Positions 1 to 5,750 of a stretch of DNA of 11,333 nucleotides are shown piece after piece. How positions within the stretch are numbered: the first letter of the stretch is position 1; each line of letters starts with the position of its first letter. The notes under the pieces were generated by a model that made no database searches, had not been told where the DNA came from, and saw only the letters and a program-made list of their open reading frames with translations. Source of the stretch: Mariprofundaceae bacterium (GTDB lineage Bacteria; Pseudomonadota; Zetaproteobacteria; Mariprofundales; Mariprofundaceae); assembly GCA_030950965.1 (NCBI GenBank), contig JAUZQP010000143.1, positions 1 to 11,333 of the forward strand, given 5' to 3'. Both the position numbers and the translations under genes were made by a program.

Positions 1-585
1 CACGCTACGAAAAAGATCAGAACCCGAGTAATAATCCAACAATGGTGTTGTTTGTTCACCATACACTTTAAGTCGTGAAGCAATAACAGCTTCGCGATCA
101 TCTTCACGTTGGTAAAGTACTCCACCACACTTATCGCAGCAGCCATCTTTTTCGGGCGGCGAATAATGACGATGAAATCCAAAACCGCAAGAAGAACATG
201 TCAAACGACCACATAAACGCTGTATTAACACCGCTTCTTCAGCTCGCATAAATACCACACGATCAATAGTAACATCATGCTTAGCGAGCATGCTACCCAA
301 TGCTTTTGCCTGTGCTACATTGCGAGGAAATCCATCAAGAATAAAGCCTGATTGCGCATTGTCAGCGATGATCTGAGATTCAATCATACCTATCACAACA
401 TCATCTGGCACCAATGCACCAGCATCCATAAAACGCTTTGCAGCTAAACCGAGTTCTGTATTTGACTTCACTTCAGAGCGTAATAAGTCACCCATCGCTA
501 TAGCTAAAAGACCTTTATCTTCAGCCAAGCGGTTACCTTGAGTGCCTTTACCTACACCAGGAGGTCCAAACAAAACAATATTCAT
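1..585 (-). CDS. adk: Adenylate kinase, 3'-truncated by window edge
   Basis: Adenylate kinase interconverts ATP + AMP and 2 ADP in the cytoplasm. The first 195 codons are visible and the C-terminus lies beyond the left edge. Seen: the P-loop GPPGVGKGTQ (residues 7-16), D33-R36 of the AMP site, M53, V59, the GFPR motif at 85-88 and Q92, all aligning one-to-one with E. coli numbering. The LID holds four cysteines, C130-x2-C133-x16-C150-x2-C153, the structural-zinc form of the lid, which E. coli Adk lacks. Odd: residues 30-31 are Ala-Met where Ser-Thr is usual. The ATG shares its A with the secY TGA stop (TGATG), so translation probably depends on re-initiation after secY. adk after secY is common in alphaproteobacteria and many other phyla but not in E. 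coli. Identity is certain. Confidence 0.97.
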   Translation of the reverse strand, partial: MNIVLFGPPGVGKGTQGNRLAEDKGLLAIAMGDLLRSEVKSNTELGLAAKRFMDAGALVPDDVVIGMIESQIIADNAQSGFILDGFPRNVAQAKALGSMLAKHDVTIDRVVFMRAEEAVLIQRLCGRLTCSSCGFGFHRHYSPPEKDGCCDKCGGVLYQREDDREAVIASRLKVYGEQTTPLLDYYSGSDLFRSV

Positions 586-1913
586 CAACGCGTCTTCAAA
601 CGAGCTTTTTTCATCAAGCCCTCGTATTGATGACTCATCAAATGAGCCTGAATCTGTGACATCGTATCCATCGTTACTACCACAATAATCAACAAGCTCG
701 TTCCGCCAAAGTAAAAAGGTACAGACAACTGATTAATCAATATTTGTGGTAATAAACAAACCAAGGAGACATAAATTGCGCCAACCACGGTAATCCGTGT
801 CAACACATCATCAATATATTGTGCTGTCTTCTGACCAGGCTTAATACCTGGAATAAAGCCACCATTCTTTTTCAGGTTATCAGCCGTTTCTTTAGGATTG
901 AAAACAATCGCCGTATAGAAAAAACAGAAAAAGACGATAAGACCCACAAACAAACTCAAATATAGCCATTGACCTGGTGCCATCAATGCTGCTACATCAG
1001 CAATCCAACCCATACCCTCTACATCTTTGGTAAACTGCGCAAAGGTTGCAGGGAGTAAAATTAAACTTGAGGCAAAAATTGGTGGAATAACACCTGCCGT
1101 ATTCACCTTCAGCGGCAAAAATGAGGACTGACCACCATATTGACGATTACCCACCTGTCGCTTCGCATACTGAACGGTAATCCGACGCTGGGCACGTTCA
1201 AACCATACTACAACAGCCGTTACAAGAATTGCCATCGCAAACAAGCCAATCACCAAAACTGGCGAGTATTCACCTGTGCTAGCAAGCTCTAAAGTACCAC
1301 CAATCGCTGACGGCAATCCGGCCACAATACCGGCGAAAATAATCAACGAAATGCCATTGCCAATACCACGTTCAGTAATTTGCTCACCCAGCCACATCAA
1401 GAAAACGGTACCACTAACCAATGTCACCACAGTCATAAAACGGAACATCGTACCAGGATCCACGACCACAGATTCGCCATTGACACTGAATGTCTCCAGC
1501 CCATAGGACATACCGATCGCCTGAAAAATAGCTAAGAAAACTGTACCATAACGCGTATATTGCGTTATTTTACGGCGACCAGACTCCCCTTCCTTCTTAA
1601 GTTGTTCAAGACGCGGGGAGACTACTGTCATTAACTGAATAATAATTGCTGCTGAAATGTAAGGCATGATACCCAGCGCAAAAATTGTCAAACGTGACAA
1701 CGCACCGCCAGAAAACATATCAAACATGCCCAATAAACTACCTTTAGCTTGGCTGAAAAACTGAGCCAACACATGTGCATCAATGCCAGGGACTGGAATA
1801 TGAGCACCGACACGGTAGATAATTAACATAGCCAACACAAACAGAATTCGTGATTTTAGCTCAGGAATTTTGCCAATATTGCCAAGAGCACCCACGCCTG
1901 ACACTTGGTTCAT
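585..1913 (-). CDS. secY: Preprotein translocase channel subunit SecY
   Basis: SecY is the inner-membrane pore of the SecYEG translocon, through which SecA or the ribosome passes proteins. The 442 residues match the family length (E. coli 443). Many long hydrophobic runs are visible (first at about 22-40), consistent with ten membrane segments. Family landmarks are the stretch GIMPYISAAIIIQ near 81-93, LGEQITERGIGNGIS at 175-189, and the C-terminal run VPFYFGGTSLLI. In the last large cytosolic loop the usual GIRPG reads GIKPG, placing Lys358 where E. coli has Arg357, a residue important for SecA-driven export. The ATG is 2 bases after the rplO TAA, and its SD-like GGAG lies inside the rplO 3' end. 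The stop overlaps the adk start by one base. Confidence 0.98.
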   Translation of the reverse strand: MNQVSGVGALGNIGKIPELKSRILFVLAMLIIYRVGAHIPVPGIDAHVLAQFFSQAKGSLLGMFDMFSGGALSRLTIFALGIMPYISAAIIIQLMTVVSPRLEQLKKEGESGRRKITQYTRYGTVFLAIFQAIGMSYGLETFSVNGESVVVDPGTMFRFMTVVTLVSGTVFLMWLGEQITERGIGNGISLIIFAGIVAGLPSAIGGTLELASTGEYSPVLVIGLFAMAILVTAVVVWFERAQRRITVQYAKRQVGNRQYGGQSSFLPLKVNTAGVIPPIFASSLILLPATFAQFTKDVEGMGWIADVAALMAPGQWLYLSLFVGLIVFFCFFYTAIVFNPKETADNLKKNGGFIPGIKPGQKTAQYIDDVLTRITVVGAIYVSLVCLLPQILINQLSVPFYFGGTSLLIIVVVTMDTMSQIQAHLMSHQYEGLMKKARLKTR

Positions 1914-1915
1914 AT

Positions 1916-2365
1916 TTATTCCGCTCCAGCTAGATTAACTGCGCCACCTGCGGCTTCAACCTTAGCAATAGCTGCTTTGGAAGCATGCGTGACACGCACA
2001 TCCAATTTTACAGCTAAGTCGCCAGAAGCCAGTAGTTTAATGGGGTCAACTGCATTTCGAATCAGACCAGCATCAAATAATACGCTCGCATCAATCACAA
2101 CATCCGCTTCAAACGCACCTAACTGCTCAACATTCACCAATTGGAAGAAAACTTTATTCCTTGGTGTAAAGCCACGCTTAGGCAAACGACGAATCAAAGG
2201 CATCTGACCGCCTTCAAAACCACGCATCACTTTACCGCCTGTACGGGACTTCTGACCTTTGTGTCCACGACCGCCAGTTTTACCTTGACCACTAGCAACG
2301 CCACAGCCCAAACGCTTGCGCGATGGACGTGAACCTGCATGTCCCTGAATTCCATTCAATTTCAT
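1916..2365 (-). CDS. rplO: 50S ribosomal protein L15
   Basis: L15 is a late-assembly 23S rRNA-binding protein of the large subunit. Its 149 residues are close to the E. coli 144. The N-terminal third is the typical Gly/Arg/Lys-rich RNA-threading tail (GQGKTGGRGHKGQKSRTGG, about residues 27-45), followed by the conserved FEGGQMPLIRRLPKRGF segment and a globular C-terminal domain. The start is the ATG preceded by a strong SD (GGAAGGG, 8 bases upstream). Unusually for the spc operon, 180 noncoding bases separate it from rpmD, whereas secY follows after 2 bases. This suggests that rplO opens a sub-segment of the operon (rplO-secY-adk), possibly with its own promoter or processing site. Confidence 0.98.
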   Translation of the reverse strand: MKLNGIQGHAGSRPSRKRLGCGVASGQGKTGGRGHKGQKSRTGGKVMRGFEGGQMPLIRRLPKRGFTPRNKVFFQLVNVEQLGAFEADVVIDASVLFDAGLIRNAVDPIKLLASGDLAVKLDVRVTHASKAAIAKVEAAGGAVNLAGAE

Positions 2366-2384
2366 TGTTATTCCCTTCCACTAT

Positions 2385-2397
2385 TGCATGGTATGCA
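2385..2397 (-). repeat. Small inverted repeat in the rplO leader
   Basis: A perfect 5-bp inverted repeat (TGCAT and ATGCA) with a 3-base loop ends about 20 bases before the rplO start, just upstream of its Shine-Dalgarno. It could form a small hairpin near the ribosome-binding site. The stem is short and could be chance. Confidence 0.3.
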
Positions 2398-2442
2398 GAA
2401 AAACTGCCAAAAACCAGTCCTTATAGGGGCAAATAATCTATT

Positions 2443-2448
2443 ATTATA
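2443..2448 (-). promoter_or_regulatory. Possible internal sigma70 -10 box
   Basis: TATAAT, an exact match to the sigma70 -10 consensus, reads on the coding strand about 80 bases upstream of the rplO start. No good -35 box lies at 16-18 bases (CAGAAC at spacer 17), so a promoter here would be weak, activated or non-canonical. In AT-rich DNA a chance hexamer is quite possible. Confidence 0.25.
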
Positions 2449-2545
2449 CAGCAATCAATAGTCACGTTCTGCTGTTGTTATTCATCGAAAACTAACTACT
2501 ATAGGGCTATATGAGCTCTTACAGCTAGCGGTTCACGTAGATTTA

Positions 2546-2731
2546 TTAATCTTCAATACGAACCAAGTGAGGGATTTTATTCACCATACCACGAATGGAT
2601 GGTGTATCTTCCAACTCGACGACTTGATTCATACGACGAAAGCCCAAGCCCCGAAGGCAGGCATTTTGCCTCTTATCATATCCGATTCCGCTCTTAAATT
2701 GGCGTACACGGATTGTTTGTTTTTCACTCAT
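2546..2731 (-). CDS. rpmD: 50S ribosomal protein L30
   Basis: L30 is a small 23S rRNA-binding protein of the large subunit. The 61 residues fit the family (E. coli 59). The L30 fold signature is visible: an N-terminal strand (QTIRVRQFKSGIG), the basic loop RQNACLRGLGFRRMNQVVEL near residues 21-40, and the C-terminal strand MVNKIPHLVRIED. The frame stays open upstream to 2779, but the ATG at 2731 is chosen because GGGGA sits 5 bases before it and MSEK... gives normal length. Upstream ATG codons at 2779 and 2749 would add 16 or 6 non-conserved residues. The gene is isolated by 115 noncoding bases upstream and 180 downstream, which is unusual for rpmD. Confidence 0.96.
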   Translation of the reverse strand: MSEKQTIRVRQFKSGIGYDKRQNACLRGLGFRRMNQVVELEDTPSIRGMVNKIPHLVRIED

Positions 2732-2783
2732 GATTTCCCCAGTGTTCATCGATATATCTAACAAAGATCTATCACACATGATG

Positions 2784-2816
2784 CAGCAACGGGTAGCATC
2801 AGCATACCCGTTGCTG
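2784..2816 (-). promoter_or_regulatory. Perfect 12-bp stem-loop upstream of rpmD
   Basis: Two 12-base arms, CAGCAACGGGTA and TACCCGTTGCTG, are exact reverse complements around a 9-base loop, 52 bases before the rpmD start. On the transcribed strand no T-run follows the stem, so it is not a canonical intrinsic terminator. The T5 precedes it. A competing 6-bp pairing (TGATGC, loop side, 2796-2801, with GCATCA, 2779-2784) would exclude the 12-bp stem. It may be an mRNA stabiliser or processing site, or a protein-binding RNA element. Presence of the inverted repeat is certain; its role is inferred. Confidence 0.75.
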
Positions 2817-2836
2817 AAAAAGGCAGCTAACCGCCT
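2817..2836 (-). terminator. Weak terminator-like hairpin after rpsE
   Basis: Ten bases after the rpsE stop, the transcript would read AGGCGG-TTAG-CTGCCT followed by T-rich sequence (TTTTT including the last stem base). This is a 6-bp stem with one G-U pair, a tetraloop and a T5 tract. It has the layout of an intrinsic terminator, but the stem is short and the T-tract modest, so partial termination or pausing is more likely than a full stop. It lies immediately before the 12-bp stem-loop at 2784-2816. Confidence 0.4.
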
Positions 2837-2846
2837 ACTATATTAC

Positions 2847-3323
2847 TTACGAACGCGCTCGGCGTGCCGCAACTTGATCAGGGCTCTCTAACGATTTTAA
2901 ACCGTTGAATGTAGCACGTACCACGTTGATTGAATTACGAGACCCTTGCATCTTCGTTAAGATGTCACGAATGCCAACAGCATCCAACACCGCACGAACA
3001 GCAGAACCCGCGATCACACCTGTACCTTCAGAAGCAGGGCGCAGCAACACACGCGAAGCATCTTGACGACCCGTGACAGGGAAGTAAATGGTACCACCCT
3101 TACGCGGCACGAAAATCAATGTTTTACGCGCAATCTCTGTAGCTTTACGAATAGCTTCAGGAACTTCTTTTGCCTTGGCGTGACCAAAACCCACATGACC
3201 ATTACCATCACCGACCACCATCAGGGCAGAAAAGCCCATACGACGACCACCAGCAACTGTTTTAGCCACACGATTGATACCAATCAGTTTTTCAGTCAAT
3301 TCCAGTTCATCTGCATTGATCAT
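2847..3323 (-). CDS. rpsE: 30S ribosomal protein S5
   Basis: S5 sits in the small-subunit body near the decoding and mRNA-entry region and affects accuracy. The 158 residues fit the family (E. coli 167). The double-stranded-RNA-binding-like N-terminal domain is clear: the basic loop KTVAGGRRMGFS (21-32, the region where spectinomycin-resistance changes are known in E. coli S5), then VVGDGNGHVGFGHAKAKEVPEAI (36-58). The C-terminal domain contains GTGVIAGSAVRAVLDAVGI. The ATG is supported by TAGGAG, where TAG is the rplR stop, 11 bases upstream. Unlike its tight upstream junction, 115 noncoding bases with hairpins follow it. Confidence 0.98.
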   Translation of the reverse strand: MINADELELTEKLIGINRVAKTVAGGRRMGFSALMVVGDGNGHVGFGHAKAKEVPEAIRKATEIARKTLIFVPRKGGTIYFPVTGRQDASRVLLRPASEGTGVIAGSAVRAVLDAVGIRDILTKMQGSRNSINVVRATFNGLKSLESPDQVAARRARS

Positions 3324-3334
3324 TGCTTGAGCTC

Positions 3335-3688
3335 CTAAAACTTCAGACCGGCAGAACGTGCGCCTTCAGCGAACGCTTTGACACGGCCATGATAGCGGAA
3401 TGATCCACGGTCAAATGCAACTTGTTCGATCCCAGCACTTTCTGCCCGTTCAGCCAGCAGTTTACCCACGGCTTCGGCAGCAGAACAATTGGAACCGCTT
3501 GCAATACTTTCATCCAGACTTGATGCGCAAGCCAAAGTTTCACCTTTAGCATCATCAATAATTTGGCCATAAATATGGCGCGCTGAGCGAAATACGCTCA
3601 AACGCAGCATGCCAGAGGCCTTTACACGAGCACGAACGCGACGCGCACGACGAACACCGGCATTGTTTTCATAACGCTTAGCAGACAT
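3335..3688 (-). CDS. rplR: 50S ribosomal protein L18
   Basis: L18 binds 5S rRNA and, with L5, forms the central protuberance of the large subunit. The 117 residues equal the E. coli length. Seen: an Arg-rich N-terminal tail (RRARRVRARVKASG, residues 13-26), the conserved LRLSVFRSARHIYGQIIDD core (about 28-46), and the C-terminal VAFDRGSFRYHGRVKAFAEGAR motif typical of L18. The ATG is preceded by TAAGGGGAG, in which TAA is the rplF stop, so the upstream stop and this gene's ribosome-binding site coincide. Its own TAG stop is likewise part of the rpsE Shine-Dalgarno. Coupled translation with both neighbours is likely. Confidence 0.98.
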   Translation of the reverse strand: MSAKRYENNAGVRRARRVRARVKASGMLRLSVFRSARHIYGQIIDDAKGETLACASSLDESIASGSNCSAAEAVGKLLAERAESAGIEQVAFDRGSFRYHGRVKAFAEGARSAGLKF

Positions 3689-3697
3689 ATGCTCCCC

Positions 3698-4231
3698 TTA
3701 CGCCCTCTTACCTTCTTTCATTATAACGCGCTCACCTTGATAGCGAACACCCTTGCCTTTATAAGGCTCAGGTGGACGGAAAGCGCGAATCTCTGCGGCA
3801 ACTTGCCCAACTTGCTGTTTATCATAGCCAGAGATAGTGATTTTTGTTTGTTCTACAACAGCATCAACACCTTCAGGAAGGGGATACTCAACAGGATGAG
3901 AAAAACCAAGTGAAAGTCCCAATATCCGCCCCTTCAACTGAGCACGATAACCGACACCCCGAAGCTCAAGCACTTTATTAAAGCCTTGACTCACACCTAC
4001 CACATTATTGGCAAGCAATGAACGAACCAAACCAAACAAAGCGTTTGTTTTTTTTGTTTCTACATCAGAACATGCAACCTGAAGGCTAGTGCCTTCTTGT
4101 GACACAGTAATATGCGGAAACAACGGGGAAACCATGGTGCCTTTAGCACCTTTAATGGTCACTTGATCAGCTTCGATAATAACATCTACACCTGCTGGAA
4201 TAACAATGGGTTGCTTACCAATACGTGACAT
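3698..4231 (-). CDS. rplF: 50S ribosomal protein L6
   Basis: L6 binds 23S rRNA at the base of the L7/L12 stalk near the sarcin-ricin loop and the factor-binding site. Its 177 residues equal the E. coli length. It starts with the characteristic MSRIGKQPIVIPAGVDV, and its two homologous halves are visible (about 1-82 and 83-177). The second half ends with the L6 signature RPPEPYKGKGVRYQGE. The ATG lies 8 bases after the rpsH TGA. The sequence TGAGGTAG joins that stop to the Shine-Dalgarno, so ribosomes finishing rpsH are placed to start here. Nothing unusual is seen in the protein. Confidence 0.98.
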   Translation of the reverse strand: MSRIGKQPIVIPAGVDVIIEADQVTIKGAKGTMVSPLFPHITVSQEGTSLQVACSDVETKKTNALFGLVRSLLANNVVGVSQGFNKVLELRGVGYRAQLKGRILGLSLGFSHPVEYPLPEGVDAVVEQTKITISGYDKQQVGQVAAEIRAFRPPEPYKGKGVRYQGERVIMKEGKRA

Positions 4232-4239
4232 ATACTACC

Positions 4240-4635
4240 TCAAAATACCGTACAAAGGACTTCGCCGCCCACATGAGCCTCACGAGCCTTCTTGTCTGTC
4301 ATCATGCCTCTAGAAGTACTCACTACAGCAATACCATAACCGTTACGAACACGAGGTAATTCTGTTGCAGCACTATAAACACGACGACCAGGTTTGGACA
4401 CACGGGTGATTTCACGAATCACACCGCGACCATCATCATCATATTTCAGAATCAAACGAATATAGCGGCGACCTTTGTAGTTATAAGGCTTAGCCCCTAC
4501 AACATAACCTTCTTCTTTCAGAATGGTCGCAATGGAAATCAGAGTGCGGCTAGCACCCATTTCAATTTTTTCAATACCGGCCTGCTGTGCGTTGCGAATA
4601 CGTGTCAGCAAATCGGCGATGGGGTCTGTCATCAT
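4240..4635 (-). CDS. rpsH: 30S ribosomal protein S8
   Basis: S8 is a primary binder of helix 21 in 16S rRNA. In E. coli it also represses the spc operon by binding mRNA near rplX-rplE. The 131 residues match the family (E. coli 130). The N-terminal DPIADLLTRIRNAQQAG and the C-terminal STSRGMMTDKKAREAHVGGE signature are clear. Two consecutive ATG codons (4635, 4632) could start it. The first is chosen because AAGGAG lies 8 bases before it. I looked for an S8-type RNA site in the rplX-rplE junction but cannot identify one by eye, and that junction is only 11 bases long, so a site would have to sit within coding sequence. Confidence 0.97.
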   Translation of the reverse strand: MMTDPIADLLTRIRNAQQAGIEKIEMGASRTLISIATILKEEGYVVGAKPYNYKGRRYIRLILKYDDDGRGVIREITRVSKPGRRVYSAATELPRVRNGYGIAVVSTSRGMMTDKKAREAHVGGEVLCTVF

Positions 4636-4657
4636 ATCAGTATCTCCTTAACTGCGA

Positions 4658-4843
4658 TCACCAACTGGACTTAACCATGCCAGGGATCTCACCGGCAAGT
4701 GCATGCTTACGCAGACAAATTCTGCACATACCCAATCTACGATAAACAGAGTGTGGGCGACCACACAACTGACAACGTGTGTAACCGCGCACTTTAAATT
4801 TAGGCTTACGCGCAGCTTTCGCAATCAACGCCTTACTTGCCAT
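4658..4843 (-). CDS. rpsN: 30S ribosomal protein S14, short zinc-binding type
   Basis: S14 is a small-subunit head protein needed for late 30S assembly. It is only 61 residues long and carries C24-x2-C27 and C40-x2-C43, the zinc-knuckle (C+) type. E. coli and most gamma- and alphaproteobacteria have the roughly 100-residue form without cysteines. The rest is standard for the short type: ALIAKAARKPKFKVRGYTRC, GRPHSVYRRLGMCRICLRK, and the C-terminal PGMVKSSW. The start ATG is preceded by TAGGAG, in which TAG is the rplE stop. Operon position between rplE and rpsH is canonical. Many bacteria with a C+ copy also keep a zinc-independent paralogue elsewhere; none is in this window. Confidence 0.98.
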   Translation of the reverse strand: MASKALIAKAARKPKFKVRGYTRCQLCGRPHSVYRRLGMCRICLRKHALAGEIPGMVKSSW

Positions 4844-4853
4844 ACCTAAGCTC

Positions 4854-5393
4854 CTAGGAACGGAATGGCATGCTGAATGCTTTCAACAGCGCACGCCCTT
4901 CATCATTGGTTTCGGCAGATGTACAAATGGTAATATCCATACCACGTACTTTATCTACCTTATCATATTCAATCTCGGGGAAGATAATCTGTTCTTTCAA
5001 CCCAAGGGTGTAGTTTCCACGACCATCAAAGGCCTTGGCGGAAACACCGCGAAAATCGCGAATGCGAGGTAGCGCAACATTGATCAAACGATCAAGAAAC
5101 TCCCACATTTGTTCACCACGAAGGGTGACGCGACATCCCACTGACATCCCTTCACGCAACTTAAAGTTAGCAATTGACTTTCTTGCTTTGGTGATAATCG
5201 GCTTCTGACCAGTAATAGCGGTCATATCCGTAACGGCACCATCGAGCAATTTAGCATTTGCTGCTGCTTCACCCACACCCATGTTCACAACAATCTTAGT
5301 GATTTGAGGAACTTGCATCGGATTTTTATAAGCAAAAGCCTCAGTCAACTCAGCGGTTACGCGAGACTTATAGTCATCTTTCAAACGAGCCAT
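4854..5393 (-). CDS. rplE: 50S ribosomal protein L5
   Basis: L5 binds 5S rRNA in the central protuberance and contacts P-site tRNA. MARLKDDYKSRV... gives 179 residues, matching E. coli (179). The L5 signature is visible as MQVPQITKIVVNMGVGEA (about 26-43), then the segment TDMTAITGQKPIITKARKSIANFKLREG (split by the eye into the TGQKP and KLREG motifs) and the C-terminal DITICTSAETNDEGRALL. The frame is open to 5438, but the ATG at 5393 is chosen: it follows TAGGAG with 8-base spacing and gives the family N-terminus. The 15 extra codons would overlap rplX. The TAG in that Shine-Dalgarno is the rplX stop. Confidence 0.97.
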   Translation of the reverse strand: MARLKDDYKSRVTAELTEAFAYKNPMQVPQITKIVVNMGVGEAAANAKLLDGAVTDMTAITGQKPIITKARKSIANFKLREGMSVGCRVTLRGEQMWEFLDRLINVALPRIRDFRGVSAKAFDGRGNYTLGLKEQIIFPEIEYDKVDKVRGMDITICTSAETNDEGRALLKAFSMPFRS

Positions 5394-5404
5394 CTCTATA
5401 ACTC

Positions 5405-5734
5405 CTACTGATCCTGGACTTCGCCACATTTGCGGCAACGACGAACTTTACGTCCGTCTTCCAACTGCTTCATACCCAAACGAACGCCAGTTTGGCAGTT
5501 TGGGCAGAAAAATTGAATATTTGACAAGGCTATCGGTGCTTCTTTTTCAAGAATACCACCAGCACTATTTGCACTTTGACGTGCATGTCGTTTTACCATA
5601 TTAACCTTGGACACTAATACGCGACCAGAGGTAGGTAAAACCTTGATAACTTTACCACGCAGACCGCGATCTCGCCCAGCAATCACCGTCACTTCATCAT
5701 CACGGCGAATGCGTGTATTTACTTCGGCAACCAT
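5405..5734 (-). CDS. rplX: 50S ribosomal protein L24 with zinc-ribbon-like tail
   Basis: L24 initiates large-subunit assembly by binding the 5' region of 23S rRNA. An N-terminal KOW motif (DEVTVIAGRDRGLRGKVIKV, about residues 12-31) is followed by the L24 segment VSKVNMVKRHARQS. The C-terminal part carries CPNC and, 18 residues on, CRKC, a four-cysteine zinc-ribbon-like arrangement that E. coli L24 lacks but some other bacteria have. Three in-frame ATGs (5743, 5740, 5734) follow GGAGG. The last is chosen because it leaves 9 bases to the Shine-Dalgarno, whereas the first abuts it. It gives 109 residues (E. coli 104). The alternatives add MMK or MK. Confidence 0.95.
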   Translation of the reverse strand: MVAEVNTRIRRDDEVTVIAGRDRGLRGKVIKVLPTSGRVLVSKVNMVKRHARQSANSAGGILEKEAPIALSNIQFFCPNCQTGVRLGMKQLEDGRKVRRCRKCGEVQDQ

Positions 5735-5750
5735 TTTCATCATCCTCCGC

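Larger units (their letters stand above)
2366..2545 (-). other. 180-base noncoding rpmD-rplO spacer
   Basis: This is the longest noncoding stretch in the window, between the rpmD stop and the rplO start, AT-rich relative to the flanking genes. On the transcribed strand I see a perfect TATAAT box at 2443-2448 and an imperfect repeat, TAGCCCTATAG (about 2499-2509) and GCCCCTATAAG (about 2420-2430). There is also a weak inverted repeat ACTG/CAGT followed by T5 (about 2400-2418) and a 5-bp stem TGCAT/ATGCA at 2385-2397. The only reading frames are tiny (7 and 14 codons) and lack a Shine-Dalgarno. It is best read as a leader or internal-promoter region for rplO-secY-adk. The function is inferred, not shown. 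Confidence 0.6.

Noticed and set aside
2431..2504. Short frames in the rpmD-rplO gap (7 and 14 codons) as possible leader peptides
   Set aside because: Neither has a Shine-Dalgarno, the 14-codon one needs a GTG start, and such short frames are expected by chance.
2784..2821. 12-bp stem-loop as a canonical intrinsic terminator for the operon
   Set aside because: On the transcribed strand the T5 precedes, not follows, the stem. On the plus strand the stem is followed by A's and there is no plus-strand gene to terminate.
5394..5404. E. coli-like S8 repressor-binding site at the rplX-rplE junction
   Set aside because: The intergenic space is only 11 bases and I could not fold a convincing helix-21 mimic by eye. 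A covariance search would be needed to exclude one inside coding sequence.
5394..5438. N-terminal extension of rplE by 15 codons
   Set aside because: It would overlap rplX, has non-conserved residues and lacks a Shine-Dalgarno; the ATG at 5393 fits the L5 family and has TAGGAG upstream.
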